DNA of 64,000 bases from UBA4736 sp002404015. GTDB lineage: Bacteria > Chloroflexota > Dormibacteria > Dormibacterales > Dormibacteraceae. Numbering within the stretch: position 1 is the stretch's first letter; each line of letters opens with the position of its first letter. The translations under genes were made by a program, and so were the position numbers. The stretch is taken from positions 1-64,000 of the forward strand of contig DAIOCN010000005.1 in assembly GCA_036747295.1 (NCBI GenBank). Reading direction: 5' to 3'. Positions 15,983 through 24,161 of the stretch are shown one piece after another. Under the pieces are notes generated by a model that saw only the letters and a list, made by a program, of their open reading frames with translations, ran no database searches and was not told where the DNA came from.

Positions 15983-17683
15983 TCAGGCCGCGTGCAGACG
16001 GCGACCGGGGTCGTACGGGAAGATGTCGATGATCTCGCCGCTCTTCACCCGTTCCTGCATCTCCTGCCAGAAGCCGACGTCGTAGAGCTCGCCGTGCGCC
16101 TTGTCCAGCACCTCGCGGAGGGGCTGGGGCAGGCCCAGGAAGCGCTTGAACTCGGCCGGGAAGACGTCTCTGGGCCCCACCCCGAACCAGGCCTCGTCGC
16201 CGTACTCGTCGTCGTCGCTGGTGTTCTCGGGCAGGGCCCGGAAGCAGAAGTCGGTGAGCAGGGAGAGCTCGTCGTAGTCGTAGCAGACGACCCGGCCGTG
16301 GCGCGTGACCCCGAAGTTCTTGGGCAGCAGCTCGCCGGGAAAGATGCCGTTGGCCGCCAGGTCCTTGATCGCCTGCCCGAAATCGACCACCGCGGCTCGA
16401 GCGGCGTCAGCGGGCGCCTCGCGCAGGTAGAGGTCGAGCGGGGTCACCCGGCGCTCGACGTAGGCGTGGTGGACGACGACCTCGGCGGAGCCTACCGCGA
16501 CCGTGCGGTCGGCGTCGCGCCGGAACTCCTCCAGGACGTCGGGCCGGAAACGGGCGCCGTCGAACTTCAGGTGCTCGAACTCCTGGGCCTCGACCAGGCG
16601 GCCCGCCCGGTCGTGGCGGAAGACCAGGCGGTAGTTCTGGCGCACCCCGGCCGGCGTGGTCGGCTTGATCGCCGGGAAGCGGTCCCTGATCACCTTGAAC
16701 ACCACGTCGTAGCCCGTCATTGTGAAGACCACCATCACCATGCCCGGGATCCCGGGCGCCAGCTCGAACCTCTGCTCCGAGTCCCGGAGGTGGCGGAGCA
16801 GGTCGCGGTACAGCTCGGTCTTGCCGTGCTTGTGGTAGCCGAGCGCGATGTACAGCTCGGCGATCGGCTTCCTGGGCATCAGCTCCTTCAGGTAGAGGAC
16901 GAGGCGGTGGGCCGGGCCCACGTCCACATGGAAGTGGGAGCGCGTGAAGCTGAACAGGATGCTGATGTCGTCCTCGTCGGTCAGCACCGCGTCCACCACG
17001 ATCCCGCGCGCGGTGTTGAGGAGCGCCAGGGCGAACGGGATGGGCCGCGAGCCGCAGAAGACGCGGCCGACCAGGTAGGCGCCCTTGCGCCGGAAGAACG
17101 GCGCGGCCACTATCTCGGCCCGGTCCACCGGCTCGGCGACCCTCTCCGCCACGAGGCGAGCGTCGCGGCCCGCATCCTCCCAGGGGACACCGAACCAGGA
17201 GTCGCCCAGGATCGCCGCGATCAGTCCGGTCGCATCGGCAGCCTCATAGCTGCGGCACAGAGGGGCGCGCGTCTCGGTCTGGGGAGCCTCGAAGTCGGAG
17301 TCAACGAACTCGATGTTGCCGTCCACCCCCAGCGTGGCGAAGATGCGGCGCGTCACTGAGTTGAACCACGTCTCGGCCAGCTCCCAGTCGTCGCGGCCGG
17401 CGATCTGGCCAGAGTAGATCGCCTTCATGCCGGCCCACACGACGCGGTCGGTCGCGCGGTCGGAGAGGGTGTCCCGCACCTCCGCCACCACCGTGTCCAG
17501 CACGTTCCCGTAGAGGTCGAGGCGCTCGGCGGCGTCGGCCACAGCGCCCTTCCAGTCCCGTGTCTCGAACCGGCCCCTGGCCCGCCGGCCGACCTCGTCA
17601 AAGGCGGCCTGGTGGTCGTCGAAGGCCTGCACGATGGCGGGCACCGACAGGTTGGCCAGCCGGCTGGCGGAGAGGTCGCCCAT
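15983..17683 (-). CDS. aceK: Isocitrate dehydrogenase kinase/phosphatase
   Basis: Bifunctional enzyme that phosphorylates and dephosphorylates isocitrate dehydrogenase, steering carbon between the TCA cycle and the glyoxylate bypass. The 566-residue length matches the family. Recognisable segments include DWKGAVADAAERLDLY, AGRDDWELAETWFNSVTRRIF, FTMTGYDVVFKVIRDRF and the late VCYDYDELSLLTDFCFR. No aceA or aceB gene lies nearby. AceK is best known from Proteobacteria, so its presence in this setting is of note. The next gene on the strand is the small Cys-rich protein. Confidence 0.93.
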   Translation of the reverse strand: MGDLSASRLANLSVPAIVQAFDDHQAAFDEVGRRARGRFETRDWKGAVADAAERLDLYGNVLDTVVAEVRDTLSDRATDRVVWAGMKAIYSGQIAGRDDWELAETWFNSVTRRIFATLGVDGNIEFVDSDFEAPQTETRAPLCRSYEAADATGLIAAILGDSWFGVPWEDAGRDARLVAERVAEPVDRAEIVAAPFFRRKGAYLVGRVFCGSRPIPFALALLNTARGIVVDAVLTDEDDISILFSFTRSHFHVDVGPAHRLVLYLKELMPRKPIAELYIALGYHKHGKTELYRDLLRHLRDSEQRFELAPGIPGMVMVVFTMTGYDVVFKVIRDRFPAIKPTTPAGVRQNYRLVFRHDRAGRLVEAQEFEHLKFDGARFRPDVLEEFRRDADRTVAVGSAEVVVHHAYVERRVTPLDLYLREAPADAARAAVVDFGQAIKDLAANGIFPGELLPKNFGVTRHGRVVCYDYDELSLLTDFCFRALPENTSDDDEYGDEAWFGVGPRDVFPAEFKRFLGLPQPLREVLDKAHGELYDVGFWQEMQERVKSGEIIDIFPYDPGRRLHAA

Positions 17684-17722
17684 CCCAGTCAGCCTAGGGT
17701 GTCGGGGGTCCTCAAGCCCGGC

Positions 17723-17929
17723 CTAAGGCCAGAGGAGGTGGCCGAGAACCATCCCGAGGACGACCGCGGCCGCGATCAAGAACTGCGGGAAACGGCGCCC
17801 AACCGCCCGCACGTCGTTGGTGAGCGGATCCGAGCCCGCCGCCACCGCCCGGGTCTCCTGCACCATCAGCAGGAACAGCACAAAGGCGACGGCGGTGGCC
17901 AGCAGGGAGACCAGGGCCGGAAAGTTCAT
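17723..17929 (-). CDS. Small two-helix membrane protein
   Basis: 68 residues: a helix at the N-terminus (ALVSLLATAVAFVLFLLMV), a ~20-residue loop containing GSDPLTNDVRAVGRRFP, and a second helix (FLIAAAVVLGMVLGHLLW). It resembles the preceding gene product in layout, loop (SDPLT versus NHPLT) and the C-terminal GH[LF]xW, suggesting tandem duplication. The start overlaps the upstream stop by 4 nt. Function unknown; a holin-like or complex-forming role is only a guess. Confidence 0.6.
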   Translation of the reverse strand: MNFPALVSLLATAVAFVLFLLMVQETRAVAAGSDPLTNDVRAVGRRFPQFLIAAAVVLGMVLGHLLWP

Positions 17930-18183
17930 CCGGCCGATCTGCCTCGCCTGTACAGGTTCATGAGCCGGGCCGGCCCCCAGGCGAAGTGCCCGATCATGAG
18001 CCCGATCACGACCGCGATCAAAAAAGCCCAGCCCGGATAGGTGTGGACGGCGGGCCGGATGTAGTAGGTGAGCGGGTGGTTGCCGGTATACAGGGCCCAG
18101 GTCTCGAACGCCAGGGCGAGGAAGAGGGCGCCGAAGAAAGCCGTCACCAGCCCCGAGAAGATCACGTCCATCCGGCTGATCAT
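17926..18183 (-). CDS. Small two-helix membrane protein, paralogue of downstream gene
   Basis: 85 residues with two hydrophobic helices (FSGLVTAFFGALFLALAF and WAFLIAVVIGLMIGHFAW) joined by a loop with TGNHPLTYYIRPAVHTYPG, and a basic tail. It shares layout and loop motif with the 4-nt-overlapping downstream gene. No family name is recognised. Confidence 0.62.
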   Translation of the reverse strand: MISRMDVIFSGLVTAFFGALFLALAFETWALYTGNHPLTYYIRPAVHTYPGWAFLIAVVIGLMIGHFAWGPARLMNLYRRGRSAG

Positions 18184-18298
18184 CTGGAGCTTGAACGATG
18201 ACCGGACGGCGGATGTTACGGCGATCCGGCCAGCGGGCCGGGGATGAGCGGGACCCCGCGCTGGGGCCCCGCCCTCGGAGGAGAGAGGGTGTTCGGGC

Positions 18299-18841
18299 CT
18301 ACTGGGTGGCGCCGGCGGCCGGTGAGGGGGTGGGGACCGGCTGGCCGGCCTTGGGCTTGGCGGCGTGGTCCCAGTTCGGAACGCCCTTGGCCAGCTGCTT
18401 GAGGAGCTTCTGCTCCTGGCCGGACGTGACCTGTTGGCTAGTCACGGCCTGGTCGAGAAGCGGCTTCAGCTGCCCAGTCAGCGCGCTGGCGAACTGCGTC
18501 TCGCTGAGGCTCTTCTGATCGGCCAGCTGGTGCAGGGTCATCCCCTGCCGGAGGGCGAGCGCCAGCTGCGCCGGCTTCAGCCCAAGGACCTGGGCCTCGG
18601 CGTTCATCAGCGCCTGGCGGGCGGCCTTCTGGCCGGCCTGGGCGGTGGCGGCCGGCGGCGCCGGCGCCGGGCTGGCGATGGCCGTGGTCGGCTGGGCAGC
18701 CGAGGCCTGGGTGGAACCCAGGTGCAGACCCGCCGCGCCGGCCGTGATGACCACGACGCCACCGGTCACGAACAGGGCGCCCGCCGAGGCGGCGGCCACC
18801 TTCGCGGCAAGGGGGAATGTCCTCCAATCTGGCAGTTTCAA
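18299..18841 (-). CDS. Secreted or membrane-anchored helical protein
   Basis: 180 residues starting at ATG 18841. A hydrophobic segment (AASAGALFVTGGVVVITAGAAGL) is followed by an Ala/Pro linker, then two short helical repeats with a shared pattern: LGLKPAQLALALRQGMTLHQLAD and TQFASALTGQLKPLLDQAVTS, ending in a Pro-rich tail. Such LxxxLxxGxTLxxLA repeats are common in uncharacterised exported proteins of Gram-positive soil bacteria. No catalytic motif is visible. Confidence 0.7.
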   Translation of the reverse strand: MKLPDWRTFPLAAKVAAASAGALFVTGGVVVITAGAAGLHLGSTQASAAQPTTAIASPAPAPPAATAQAGQKAARQALMNAEAQVLGLKPAQLALALRQGMTLHQLADQKSLSETQFASALTGQLKPLLDQAVTSQQVTSGQEQKLLKQLAKGVPNWDHAAKPKAGQPVPTPSPAAGATQ

Positions 18842-18999
18842 ATCAGTTCACCTCGAGACGTTCAATTTCCGGACCCGGCGCCTCCGCGGCCGGCGGCGCA
18901 GGAGAAGCCAGGTAAGCAACATCGTGCGACCCACCTTCTCGCCCGGATGTCAGAGGTGAGCGTGGACGGCGTTACGGTTCTGTAAGAAGCAAGCCTGTT

Positions 19000-19394
19000 A
19001 AGAGAGCGCGGGGGAAACAAGCGTGTTTCCCCCACGGGCCCCCTTCTCTCACCAGATGTCGGTCGGCGTCTGGAAGACGGACTCAATCAGACGGGCGGAG
19101 CCCGCCCTTACAGCCCCATCTAGCCTTGTCTCAAGAGAGCGCGGGGGAAACAAGCGTGTTTCCCCCACGGGCCCCCTTCTCTCACCAGATGTCGGTCGGC
19201 GTCTGGAAGACGGGCTCAACCAGGCGGGCGGAGCCGGCCCTTGCAGCCCCATTAGCCTTGTCTTAAGAGAGCGTGGGGGAAACAAGCGTGTTTCCCTCAC
19301 GGGCCCCCCTCTCTCACCGATGTCGGTCGGCGTCTGGAAGACGGACTCAACCAGGCGGGCGGAGCCCGCCCTTACACCCATCTAGCCTTGTCTT
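19000..19394. repeat. Three tandem copies of a ~132-bp structured repeat
   Basis: Units start at 19000, 19133 and 19265 (each beginning AAGAGAGCG) and are about 90% alike. Each contains the near-perfect palindrome GGGGGAAACAAGCGTGTTTC(CCCC), then TCTCACCAGATGTCGGTCGG, then the hairpin GGGCGGAGCCCGCCC, and ends with AGCCTTGTCT. Partial flanking copies of the AGCCTTGT junction occur at both ends. A fourth copy sits inverted at 32161-32264, so the unit is dispersed. The whole 18842-19381 interval has no credible gene; ORFs here are repeat-encoded artefacts. Confidence 0.9.
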
Positions 19395-19957
19395 AAAGAG
19401 AGTTTGCGAGCGGCCGCCAGCAGCTCCTGGAGGCGTTCGCGGGGCCAGACTACGATTCCGTCGTCATCCGCGGCGACGAGATCGCCCGGTCGGACCAATA
19501 CCCCCGCGCAGAAGACGGCCTGGCCGAGCGAGCCCGGGCCGTGCTTGCCCGGGCGGACCGGCGTGGTGCCCCGCGACCAGACCGGCAGGCCCAGTTCCAG
19601 GATCTCCGCCGCATCGCGCACCGGACCGTCCGCGATCACCGCCCCGAACCCGCGGGCCGCCAGCTCGGCGGCCACATTGCCGCCCATCACCGCCGCCCGC
19701 GATCGCTCGGCGCCGGCCACCACCAGCAGTGGGCCGGGACCGGGACCGGCCTCGATGGCACGGCGCATGAAGAGGTTGTCGTCCGCTGCCAGCTCGACGG
19801 TGCTGGCGAGTCCGGCGACCCGGAGCCCGGGCCGCAGCGGGCGGATCCAGGGTTCCAGCACGCCTTCCCCGTCGGCGGCGTCGGAGGCGAGAGCGGATGT
19901 GAGCCAGGCGAGATCTTCGATTGCCCGACAATCGTACGAGCCATGCTCAAACCGGAC
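19382..19957 (-). CDS. RraA / HMG-aldolase family protein, start unclear
   Basis: The protein has the RraA-like core: IRPLRPGLRVAGLASTVEL, then LLVVAGAERSRAAVMGGNVAAELAARGFGAVIADGPVRD, and the C-terminal LVRPGDLVAADDDGIVVWP. The family includes 4-hydroxy-4-methyl-2-oxoglutarate aldolases and the RNase E inhibitor RraA. The G-G-N-x-A and DGxxRD elements normally bind metal and substrate. No ATG, GTG or TTG fits the N-terminus; protein-like sequence begins near 19957, overlapping the divergent cupin start, and the first in-frame GTG (19861) would cut the domain. Its last codons and stop lie inside the third repeat copy. Confidence 0.75.
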   Translation of the reverse strand, partial: VRFEHGSYDCRAIEDLAWLTSALASDAADGEGVLEPWIRPLRPGLRVAGLASTVELAADDNLFMRRAIEAGPGPGPLLVVAGAERSRAAVMGGNVAAELAARGFGAVIADGPVRDAAEILELGLPVWSRGTTPVRPGKHGPGSLGQAVFCAGVLVRPGDLVAADDDGIVVWPRERLQELLAAARKLSLRQG

Positions 19958-20305
19958 GCGACTGCGCCCGACGGCTCCCAGGTCCGCCGCCTCGTCAGCG
20001 ACGCCAGCCGGGCCAGCCTGGTGGAGATCCGGCTCGCGGCCGGCCAGGTTTCGCGGCCCATCCGCCACCGCACCGTGGAGGAGATCTGGTTCGTGCTGGA
20101 GGGAAAGGGCGAGGTCTGGCAGGGCGGCCGGACGGATGCGCTGAAGCCGGGCAGCCGGCTCGTAATCCGCACCGGCATCCCCTTTCAGTTTCGGGCGTCC
20201 CAGGGACAGGACCTGCGCTTCCTCTGCTACACGTCGCCCCCCTGGCCAGGGCCGGATGAGGCCGAGCCGGTTGCCGAGGGAGGCCTCGGGCGGCCCACGG
20301 TGTAA
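19943..20305 (+). CDS. Small cupin-domain protein
   Basis: 120-residue single-domain cupin starting at ATG 19943. The beta-barrel pattern is visible in VEIRLAAGQVSRPIRHRTVEEIWFVLEGKGEVWQ, with conserved Glu/Trp/Phe/Gly, and in LKPGSRLVIRTGIPFQFRA. The first metal motif is degenerate (RHRTVEEIWF rather than HxH), so metal binding is uncertain. It is divergent from the RraA-like gene, with 5' ends overlapping or abutting. Confidence 0.8.
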   Translation: MLKPDATAPDGSQVRRLVSDASRASLVEIRLAAGQVSRPIRHRTVEEIWFVLEGKGEVWQGGRTDALKPGSRLVIRTGIPFQFRASQGQDLRFLCYTSPPWPGPDEAEPVAEGGLGRPTV

Positions 20306-20343
20306 GGCTGCAGGCACCCCGCCGGGGGCGGTAGTCTCGGGCT

Positions 20344-20619
20344 ATGAACCCGGCTGAAGAGGCGATCCTCGAGCTGCGCTCGGTCCGCGGCCGTGAGCGG
20401 GTCACCCTGAACGACGTCGCGGACCACCTCCACGAGTTCCACCTTCTGCATCCGGACCAGGACCGGCTGGTCGGAGACCTGGCCCTCTACCTGACCGAGG
20501 CCGAGCTCAGGCCCCACCGGCACGACGGCCGCCTGTACCAGGAGGAGCTGCTGGACCTCTCCAGCGACCAGAGCTTCCCGGCCAGCGACCCGCCCTCCAG
20601 CAGCGTTCCGGAGTTCTAG
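20344..20619 (+). CDS. Small hypothetical protein
   Basis: 91 residues, acidic, with HTH-like spacing in VTLNDVADHLHEFHLLHPDQD and a C-terminal tail SDQSFPASDPPSSS. The SFPASDPPS tail recurs in many short uncharacterised bacterial proteins. ATG start; ends 9 nt before the convergent exonuclease stop. Confidence 0.65.
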   Translation: MNPAEEAILELRSVRGRERVTLNDVADHLHEFHLLHPDQDRLVGDLALYLTEAELRPHRHDGRLYQEELLDLSSDQSFPASDPPSSSVPEF

Positions 20620-20628
20620 CAGGCCGGC

Positions 20629-21519
20629 TCAGCCGCTGGGTTTGGAAACCTCGCCGAGCAGGGCCAGGGCGTTGAGCAAGCGGTTGCACGAGCTCTGCAG
20701 GCCGTGTTTCTCGGCCAGCTCGACCAGCCGCTCAGGCTCCATCGGGTAGCGATCGCGGCGGCCCTCAGGCAGAGGGACCGGGATGTCCTCGACCGGGCGC
20801 ACCACCCGCAGGGCCCGCTCCAGGTAGTCGCGGTCGGCGTCACTCACCCGGCCGTCGCGCAGCATGCCCTCCACGCCGCCGTGCTTGTTGACGATCTGGG
20901 CCGCCGAGCCCGGCCCGACGCCCTTCAGGCCAGGCAGGCCGTCCGAGGGGTCGCCGCGCAGGACCGCGAAGTCGGCGTAGGCCCCGCCCGGGATCCCGTA
21001 ACGGCGGGCAACCTCCGCCTCGTCGACCACCGCCAGACCGCCCTTCTCGGGGTATAGGACCTTGATGCGCGTGCCCTCGACAAGCGCGAAGAGGTCCCGG
21101 TCGCCGCTCACGATCTCGACCGTGCCCTCGGTAACCTGGGCCGTCCAGCTGGCGATCACGTCTTCGGCCTCGTGGTCGGGGTAGCCCACGAAGTCGATGC
21201 CGATGGCGTCCAGGAAGTCGTGGATCACCGGCATCTGGGGCTCCAGCTCGCGCGGCACCGGCTCCGCTGTGCGGTGCGACTTGTAGGTCGGGATCAGCTC
21301 CACGCGCCAGGCCGGTCGCCAGTCCTCGTCGCTGGCGACCGCCAGCCGGCTCGGCCGTCTGTCCGTGATCAGTCGGGCAAGATTGTCCAGGAAGCCGCGC
21401 ACCGCGTTGACCCGCCGGCCGTCCGGCGAGCGGATGTCGCCCTTGACGCCGTAGAAGGCGCGGAAGATCAAGCTGGAGCCGTCAACGAAGAGCCAGTCAC
21501 AAGACACGGGAGGCTGCAA
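20629..21519 (-). CDS. 5'-3' exonuclease (PolA N-terminal domain type)
   Basis: 296-residue stand-alone FEN-like nuclease removing 5' flaps or RNA primers. Metal-site acidic motifs are seen in order: LFVDGSSLIFRAFYG, DEDWRPAWR, PDHEAEDVIAS, IVSGDRDLFALV and LRGDPSDGLPGLKGVGPGSA, the last being the helix-hairpin-helix DNA-binding region. Start is TTG 21519, or GTG 21507, close to the divergent monooxygenase gene. No polymerase domain is attached. Confidence 0.92.
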   Translation of the reverse strand: MQPPVSCDWLFVDGSSLIFRAFYGVKGDIRSPDGRRVNAVRGFLDNLARLITDRRPSRLAVASDEDWRPAWRVELIPTYKSHRTAEPVPRELEPQMPVIHDFLDAIGIDFVGYPDHEAEDVIASWTAQVTEGTVEIVSGDRDLFALVEGTRIKVLYPEKGGLAVVDEAEVARRYGIPGGAYADFAVLRGDPSDGLPGLKGVGPGSAAQIVNKHGGVEGMLRDGRVSDADRDYLERALRVVRPVEDIPVPLPEGRRDRYPMEPERLVELAEKHGLQSSCNRLLNALALLGEVSKPSG

Positions 21520-21524
21520 AGGTT

Positions 21525-21812
21525 ATGGGATACGTCCTCGCGGTGACGTGGCGTGCCAAGCCCGGCCAGGAGGAGCGGGTGGCCGAGATCCTGCGCACCA
21601 TGGTGCCGCTGACCCGGCAGGAGCCTGGCTGCGTCCACTACTACGCCCATGTCGCGACCGACGACCCACGGCGGTTCTTCCTGTTCGAGGAGTACCGCGA
21701 CGAGGCTGCCTTCGAGGCCCACTGCGAGGCGGACTACTTCAAGAAGTGGGTGCTGGGCGAGGCGGTCCCGATCCTGGAGTCTCGCGACCGGCTCGTCTAC
21801 AGGTCGCTCTGA
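21525..21812 (+). CDS. Antibiotic biosynthesis monooxygenase (ABM) domain protein
   Basis: 95-residue ferredoxin-like alpha/beta protein of the ABM/YgiN quinol monooxygenase type. The conserved order is VTWRAKPGQEERVAEILRTM, then TRQEPGCVHYYAH, FFLFEEYRDEAAFEAHCEADYF. Such cofactorless dimers oxidise quinols or related aromatics. ATG start preceded by GGGAGG. The 3' end overlaps the convergent nucleotidyltransferase fragment by 16 nt. Confidence 0.88.
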   Translation: MGYVLAVTWRAKPGQEERVAEILRTMVPLTRQEPGCVHYYAHVATDDPRRFFLFEEYRDEAAFEAHCEADYFKKWVLGEAVPILESRDRLVYRSL

Positions 21813-22021
21813 TCGAGGCGCCGCCTGACGACCGAGGTGTCCACCTCCGGCATCCGGGCCTTGTCCAGGCCGCCCATGTCCACGTCGGAATCAGCGTCCG
21901 CGATGCCCTCGGCCACTGAGCCCCCAAGCGCGATCGGGCGGTGGCGGGGCCGCAGGTGACCCTCGTAGGCCGCCGCACCGCGCCGGGCGAGCGAGAGCAG
22001 CCGCTTGCTGTCCGGCGTCAT
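21797..22021 (-). pseudogene. Truncated nucleotidyltransferase-domain protein
   Basis: 74 residues with the polymerase-beta-fold signature LGGSVAEGIADADSDVDMGG, in which GS and DxD mark the catalytic site. The normal continuation of a minimal or aminoglycoside-type nucleotidyltransferase is absent; the protein ends ~25 residues after the motif, inside the convergent ABM gene. Probably a decayed remnant, though a MNT-like mini-protein cannot be excluded. Confidence 0.55.
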
Positions 22022-22038
22022 GAGCGGAATATTCTTCC

Positions 22039-23010
22039 ATGCCGAAAAAGCCCGCCCGCGCCGCCTCGCACCGCGTTGCCGTGGTCCAGCACCCCCCCGT
22101 CCTCCTGAACCGCGCCGAGACCCTGGCGCGGGCCGGCGAGCTGATCGCCGAGGCGGCGACCGAGGGAGCCCGGCTGGTCAGCTTTCCCGAGACCTGGGTT
22201 CCGGGCTACCCGGAGTGGTTGTGGCGGCTGCGGCCGGGGGACGACTATGCGCTGACCGGTGAGATCCACGCCCTTCTCCTGGAGAACGCGGTGGACCTGG
22301 CCGCGGGCGACCTGGCGCCGGTCCAGGAGGCGGCCAAGCGCAACCGGGCGACCGTGGTGATCGGCGTCAACGAGCGGGATGGCCAGTTCAGCCGGGGCAC
22401 GATGTACAACACCGTCGTGGTCGTCGGCCCGGACGGCGCGATCCTGAACCGGCACCGCAAGCTGATGCCTACCAACCCGGAGAGGATGGTCTGGGGGATG
22501 GGCGACGCCTCCGGGCTCCGGGTGGTCGAGACACCGGCCGGCCGGGTCGGTTCGCTGATCTGCTGGGAGAACTACATGCCGCTGGCCCGCTTCGCCCTGT
22601 ACGCTCAGGGCCCCGACATCTACGTGGCGCCCACCTGGGACGCCGGCAGCGGCTGGGTCTCGACGATGCGCCACATCGCCCTGGAGGGACGCTGCTGGGT
22701 GCTGGGCAACGGCACCGCTATGCGCGGCCACGACATCCCGGCCGGCTTCCCGGAGCGCGACCGCCTCTTTCCCGACCTCGACGAGTGGTTCAACCCGGGC
22801 GACTCGGTGATCGTCAGCCCCCAGGGCAAGGTGGTGGCCGGCCCGCTGCACGAGGAGCACGGGATCCTGTACGCCGACTGCGACCCGGCCGTGGCCGTGG
22901 CCTCTCGGCGCACACTGGACGTGGCCGGCCACTACGGGCGGCCGGACGTCTTCCGGCTCGAGGTCAGCACCGAGCTCCGCGTCCCCATCGTGGTGGCCGA
23001 GCGTGGTTGA
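22039..23010 (+). CDS. Nitrilase / carbon-nitrogen hydrolase
   Basis: 323-residue hydrolase with the Glu-Lys-Cys triad: Glu in SFPETWVPGYPEW, Lys in NRHRKLMPTNPERMVWG, and Cys in SLICWENYMPLARFAL. The WENYMP and PGYP sequences match the aliphatic nitrilase branch, which converts nitriles to carboxylic acids and ammonia. The length is typical. ATG 22039 lies 17 nt from the divergent nucleotidyltransferase fragment; a GNAT gene follows 9 nt after the stop and is likely co-transcribed. Confidence 0.92.
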   Translation: MPKKPARAASHRVAVVQHPPVLLNRAETLARAGELIAEAATEGARLVSFPETWVPGYPEWLWRLRPGDDYALTGEIHALLLENAVDLAAGDLAPVQEAAKRNRATVVIGVNERDGQFSRGTMYNTVVVVGPDGAILNRHRKLMPTNPERMVWGMGDASGLRVVETPAGRVGSLICWENYMPLARFALYAQGPDIYVAPTWDAGSGWVSTMRHIALEGRCWVLGNGTAMRGHDIPAGFPERDRLFPDLDEWFNPGDSVIVSPQGKVVAGPLHEEHGILYADCDPAVAVASRRTLDVAGHYGRPDVFRLEVSTELRVPIVVAERG

Positions 23011-23019
23011 CTTTCCGGG

Positions 23020-23529
23020 ATGAGCACCGCCGGCAAGACGCACACCATCCGCACCGCCACCAAGGACGACCTGCCCACGATCGTCGGCATCTACAACTGG
23101 GCGGTCAACCAGACCTTCGCCACCATCGACTCCGAGCCGCTGTCCAAGGAGGAGGCCGAGAGCTGGTGGGAGATGCACGCCGGCCGCAATTTCGTGCTCG
23201 TGGCCGAGGCCGAGGGGGACGTGATCGGCTGGGCGCGGCTGCTGCCGTGGAAGCAGCGCGGCTTCGACGTGGTCGAAGACCTCGTCTACGTGGACCCGCT
23301 CGCCCACGGCAAGGGAGTGGGCGCCGACCTTCTGAAGAACCTGATCGAGGAGGCGCGCGGTCTCCGCGACTGCAAGACGATCGTGGCCACCATGGCAACA
23401 GACAACGTGCCCAGCTTGAAGCTCCACAAGCGGCTCGGCTTCGAGGAGGCGGGGATCATCCCCAACGCAGCCTACAAGTTCACACGCTGGATGGACATCG
23501 CGCTGCTGCAGCGATCGCTCGAACGCTGA
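23020..23529 (+). CDS. GNAT N-acetyltransferase, phosphinothricin-acetyltransferase-like
   Basis: 169 residues with the Pat/YncA-type pattern: IRTATKDDLPTIVGIYNWAV, then VIGWARLLPW, VEDLVYVDPLAHGKGVGADLLKNLIEEA (acetyl-CoA loop HGKGVG) and SLKLHKRLGFEEAG. It transfers an acetyl group from acetyl-CoA to an amine, possibly amino-acid analogues such as phosphinothricin or methionine sulfoximine. It follows the nitrilase closely. Confidence 0.9.
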   Translation: MSTAGKTHTIRTATKDDLPTIVGIYNWAVNQTFATIDSEPLSKEEAESWWEMHAGRNFVLVAEAEGDVIGWARLLPWKQRGFDVVEDLVYVDPLAHGKGVGADLLKNLIEEARGLRDCKTIVATMATDNVPSLKLHKRLGFEEAGIIPNAAYKFTRWMDIALLQRSLER

Positions 23530-23582
23530 GATACGCGGCGGCCGCGGCCGCGAACGCCGCCGCCGCGGCCGGCTTCACGGCC

Positions 23583-24089
23583 ATGGCCCGGCGCCGGATC
23601 GAGCCCGACGGCCGGCTTCTGACGGCGCCCCACCTGCTCACCCTGTCCCGAGCCGCGGCCGCCGCGATGCTCTGCGGGACTGCGTTCAGCGGGCGCGGCA
23701 GGGGGCCGGCGTGGGTGGCGCTGCTGGCCGGCTGCACCGCGGCTGACTGGCTGGACGGGCCCCTGGCGAGGCGCACCGGCAGCTCGAGCGCCCTGGGCGC
23801 TCTGCTCGACCTGGAGGCCGATTCGTGGCTCACGCTGTGGGCCGCGGTGGCCGCTGCGAGCCTGGGCCGCCTGCCGGTCTGGGCCGTGCTGGCGCCGGCC
23901 CTGCGCTACGCGTTCCTGCTGGAGCAATCCGAACGCGAGCCCGACCGGCCCTGGCAGCGGACAGCGGGCATCACCCAGATGGCCGCCCTCTGCGCCGCAC
24001 TCTCACCGTGGGCGAAGCTGCGCCGGGCTGCCCGAAGGGCTGCGCCACTATGCGCAGCCGCCCAACTGGCAGCGATGGCCGTCTGGTAA
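23583..24089 (+). CDS. CDP-alcohol phosphatidyltransferase
   Basis: 168-residue membrane enzyme joining a phosphatidyl group from CDP-diacylglycerol to an alcohol. The signature D-x2-D-G-x2-A-R-x8-G-x3-D-x3-D is intact, starting at DWLDGPLARRTG and ending ALLDLEAD. Several Ala/Leu-rich helices surround it. The alcohol is not identifiable. Start ATG 23583 is the first in frame after an Ala-rich open stretch, so a slightly longer N-terminus is possible. Confidence 0.83.
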   Translation: MARRRIEPDGRLLTAPHLLTLSRAAAAAMLCGTAFSGRGRGPAWVALLAGCTAADWLDGPLARRTGSSSALGALLDLEADSWLTLWAAVAAASLGRLPVWAVLAPALRYAFLLEQSEREPDRPWQRTAGITQMAALCAALSPWAKLRRAARRAAPLCAAAQLAAMAVW

Positions 24090-24155
24090 AGAATCTCCCT
24101 CCCCCGTACGGGAGGGTAGGGAGGGGGTCCCCCAAAGGGGGTCCCTGCGGCCCCG
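24090..24155. other. Hairpin-rich intergenic segment between convergent genes
   Basis: Contains CCTCCCCCGTACGGGAGG and GGGGGTCCCCCAAAGGGGG, both strongly self-complementary, between the convergent CDP-alcohol transferase and bS21 genes. There is no T tract, so a Rho-independent terminator is only possible, not shown. Confidence 0.35.
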
Positions 24156-24161
24156 AAAAAG

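Noticed and set aside
19049..19381. 110-codon minus-strand ORF through the repeat array
   Set aside because: Entirely made of the repeat unit, repeated peptide is an artefact of it.
22018..23427. 469-codon minus-strand ORF across the nitrilase
   Set aside because: Antisense shadow of the nitrilase and GNAT genes.
24090..24155. Rho-independent terminator
   Set aside because: Strong stems but no following T run on either strand; kept only as hairpin-rich DNA.
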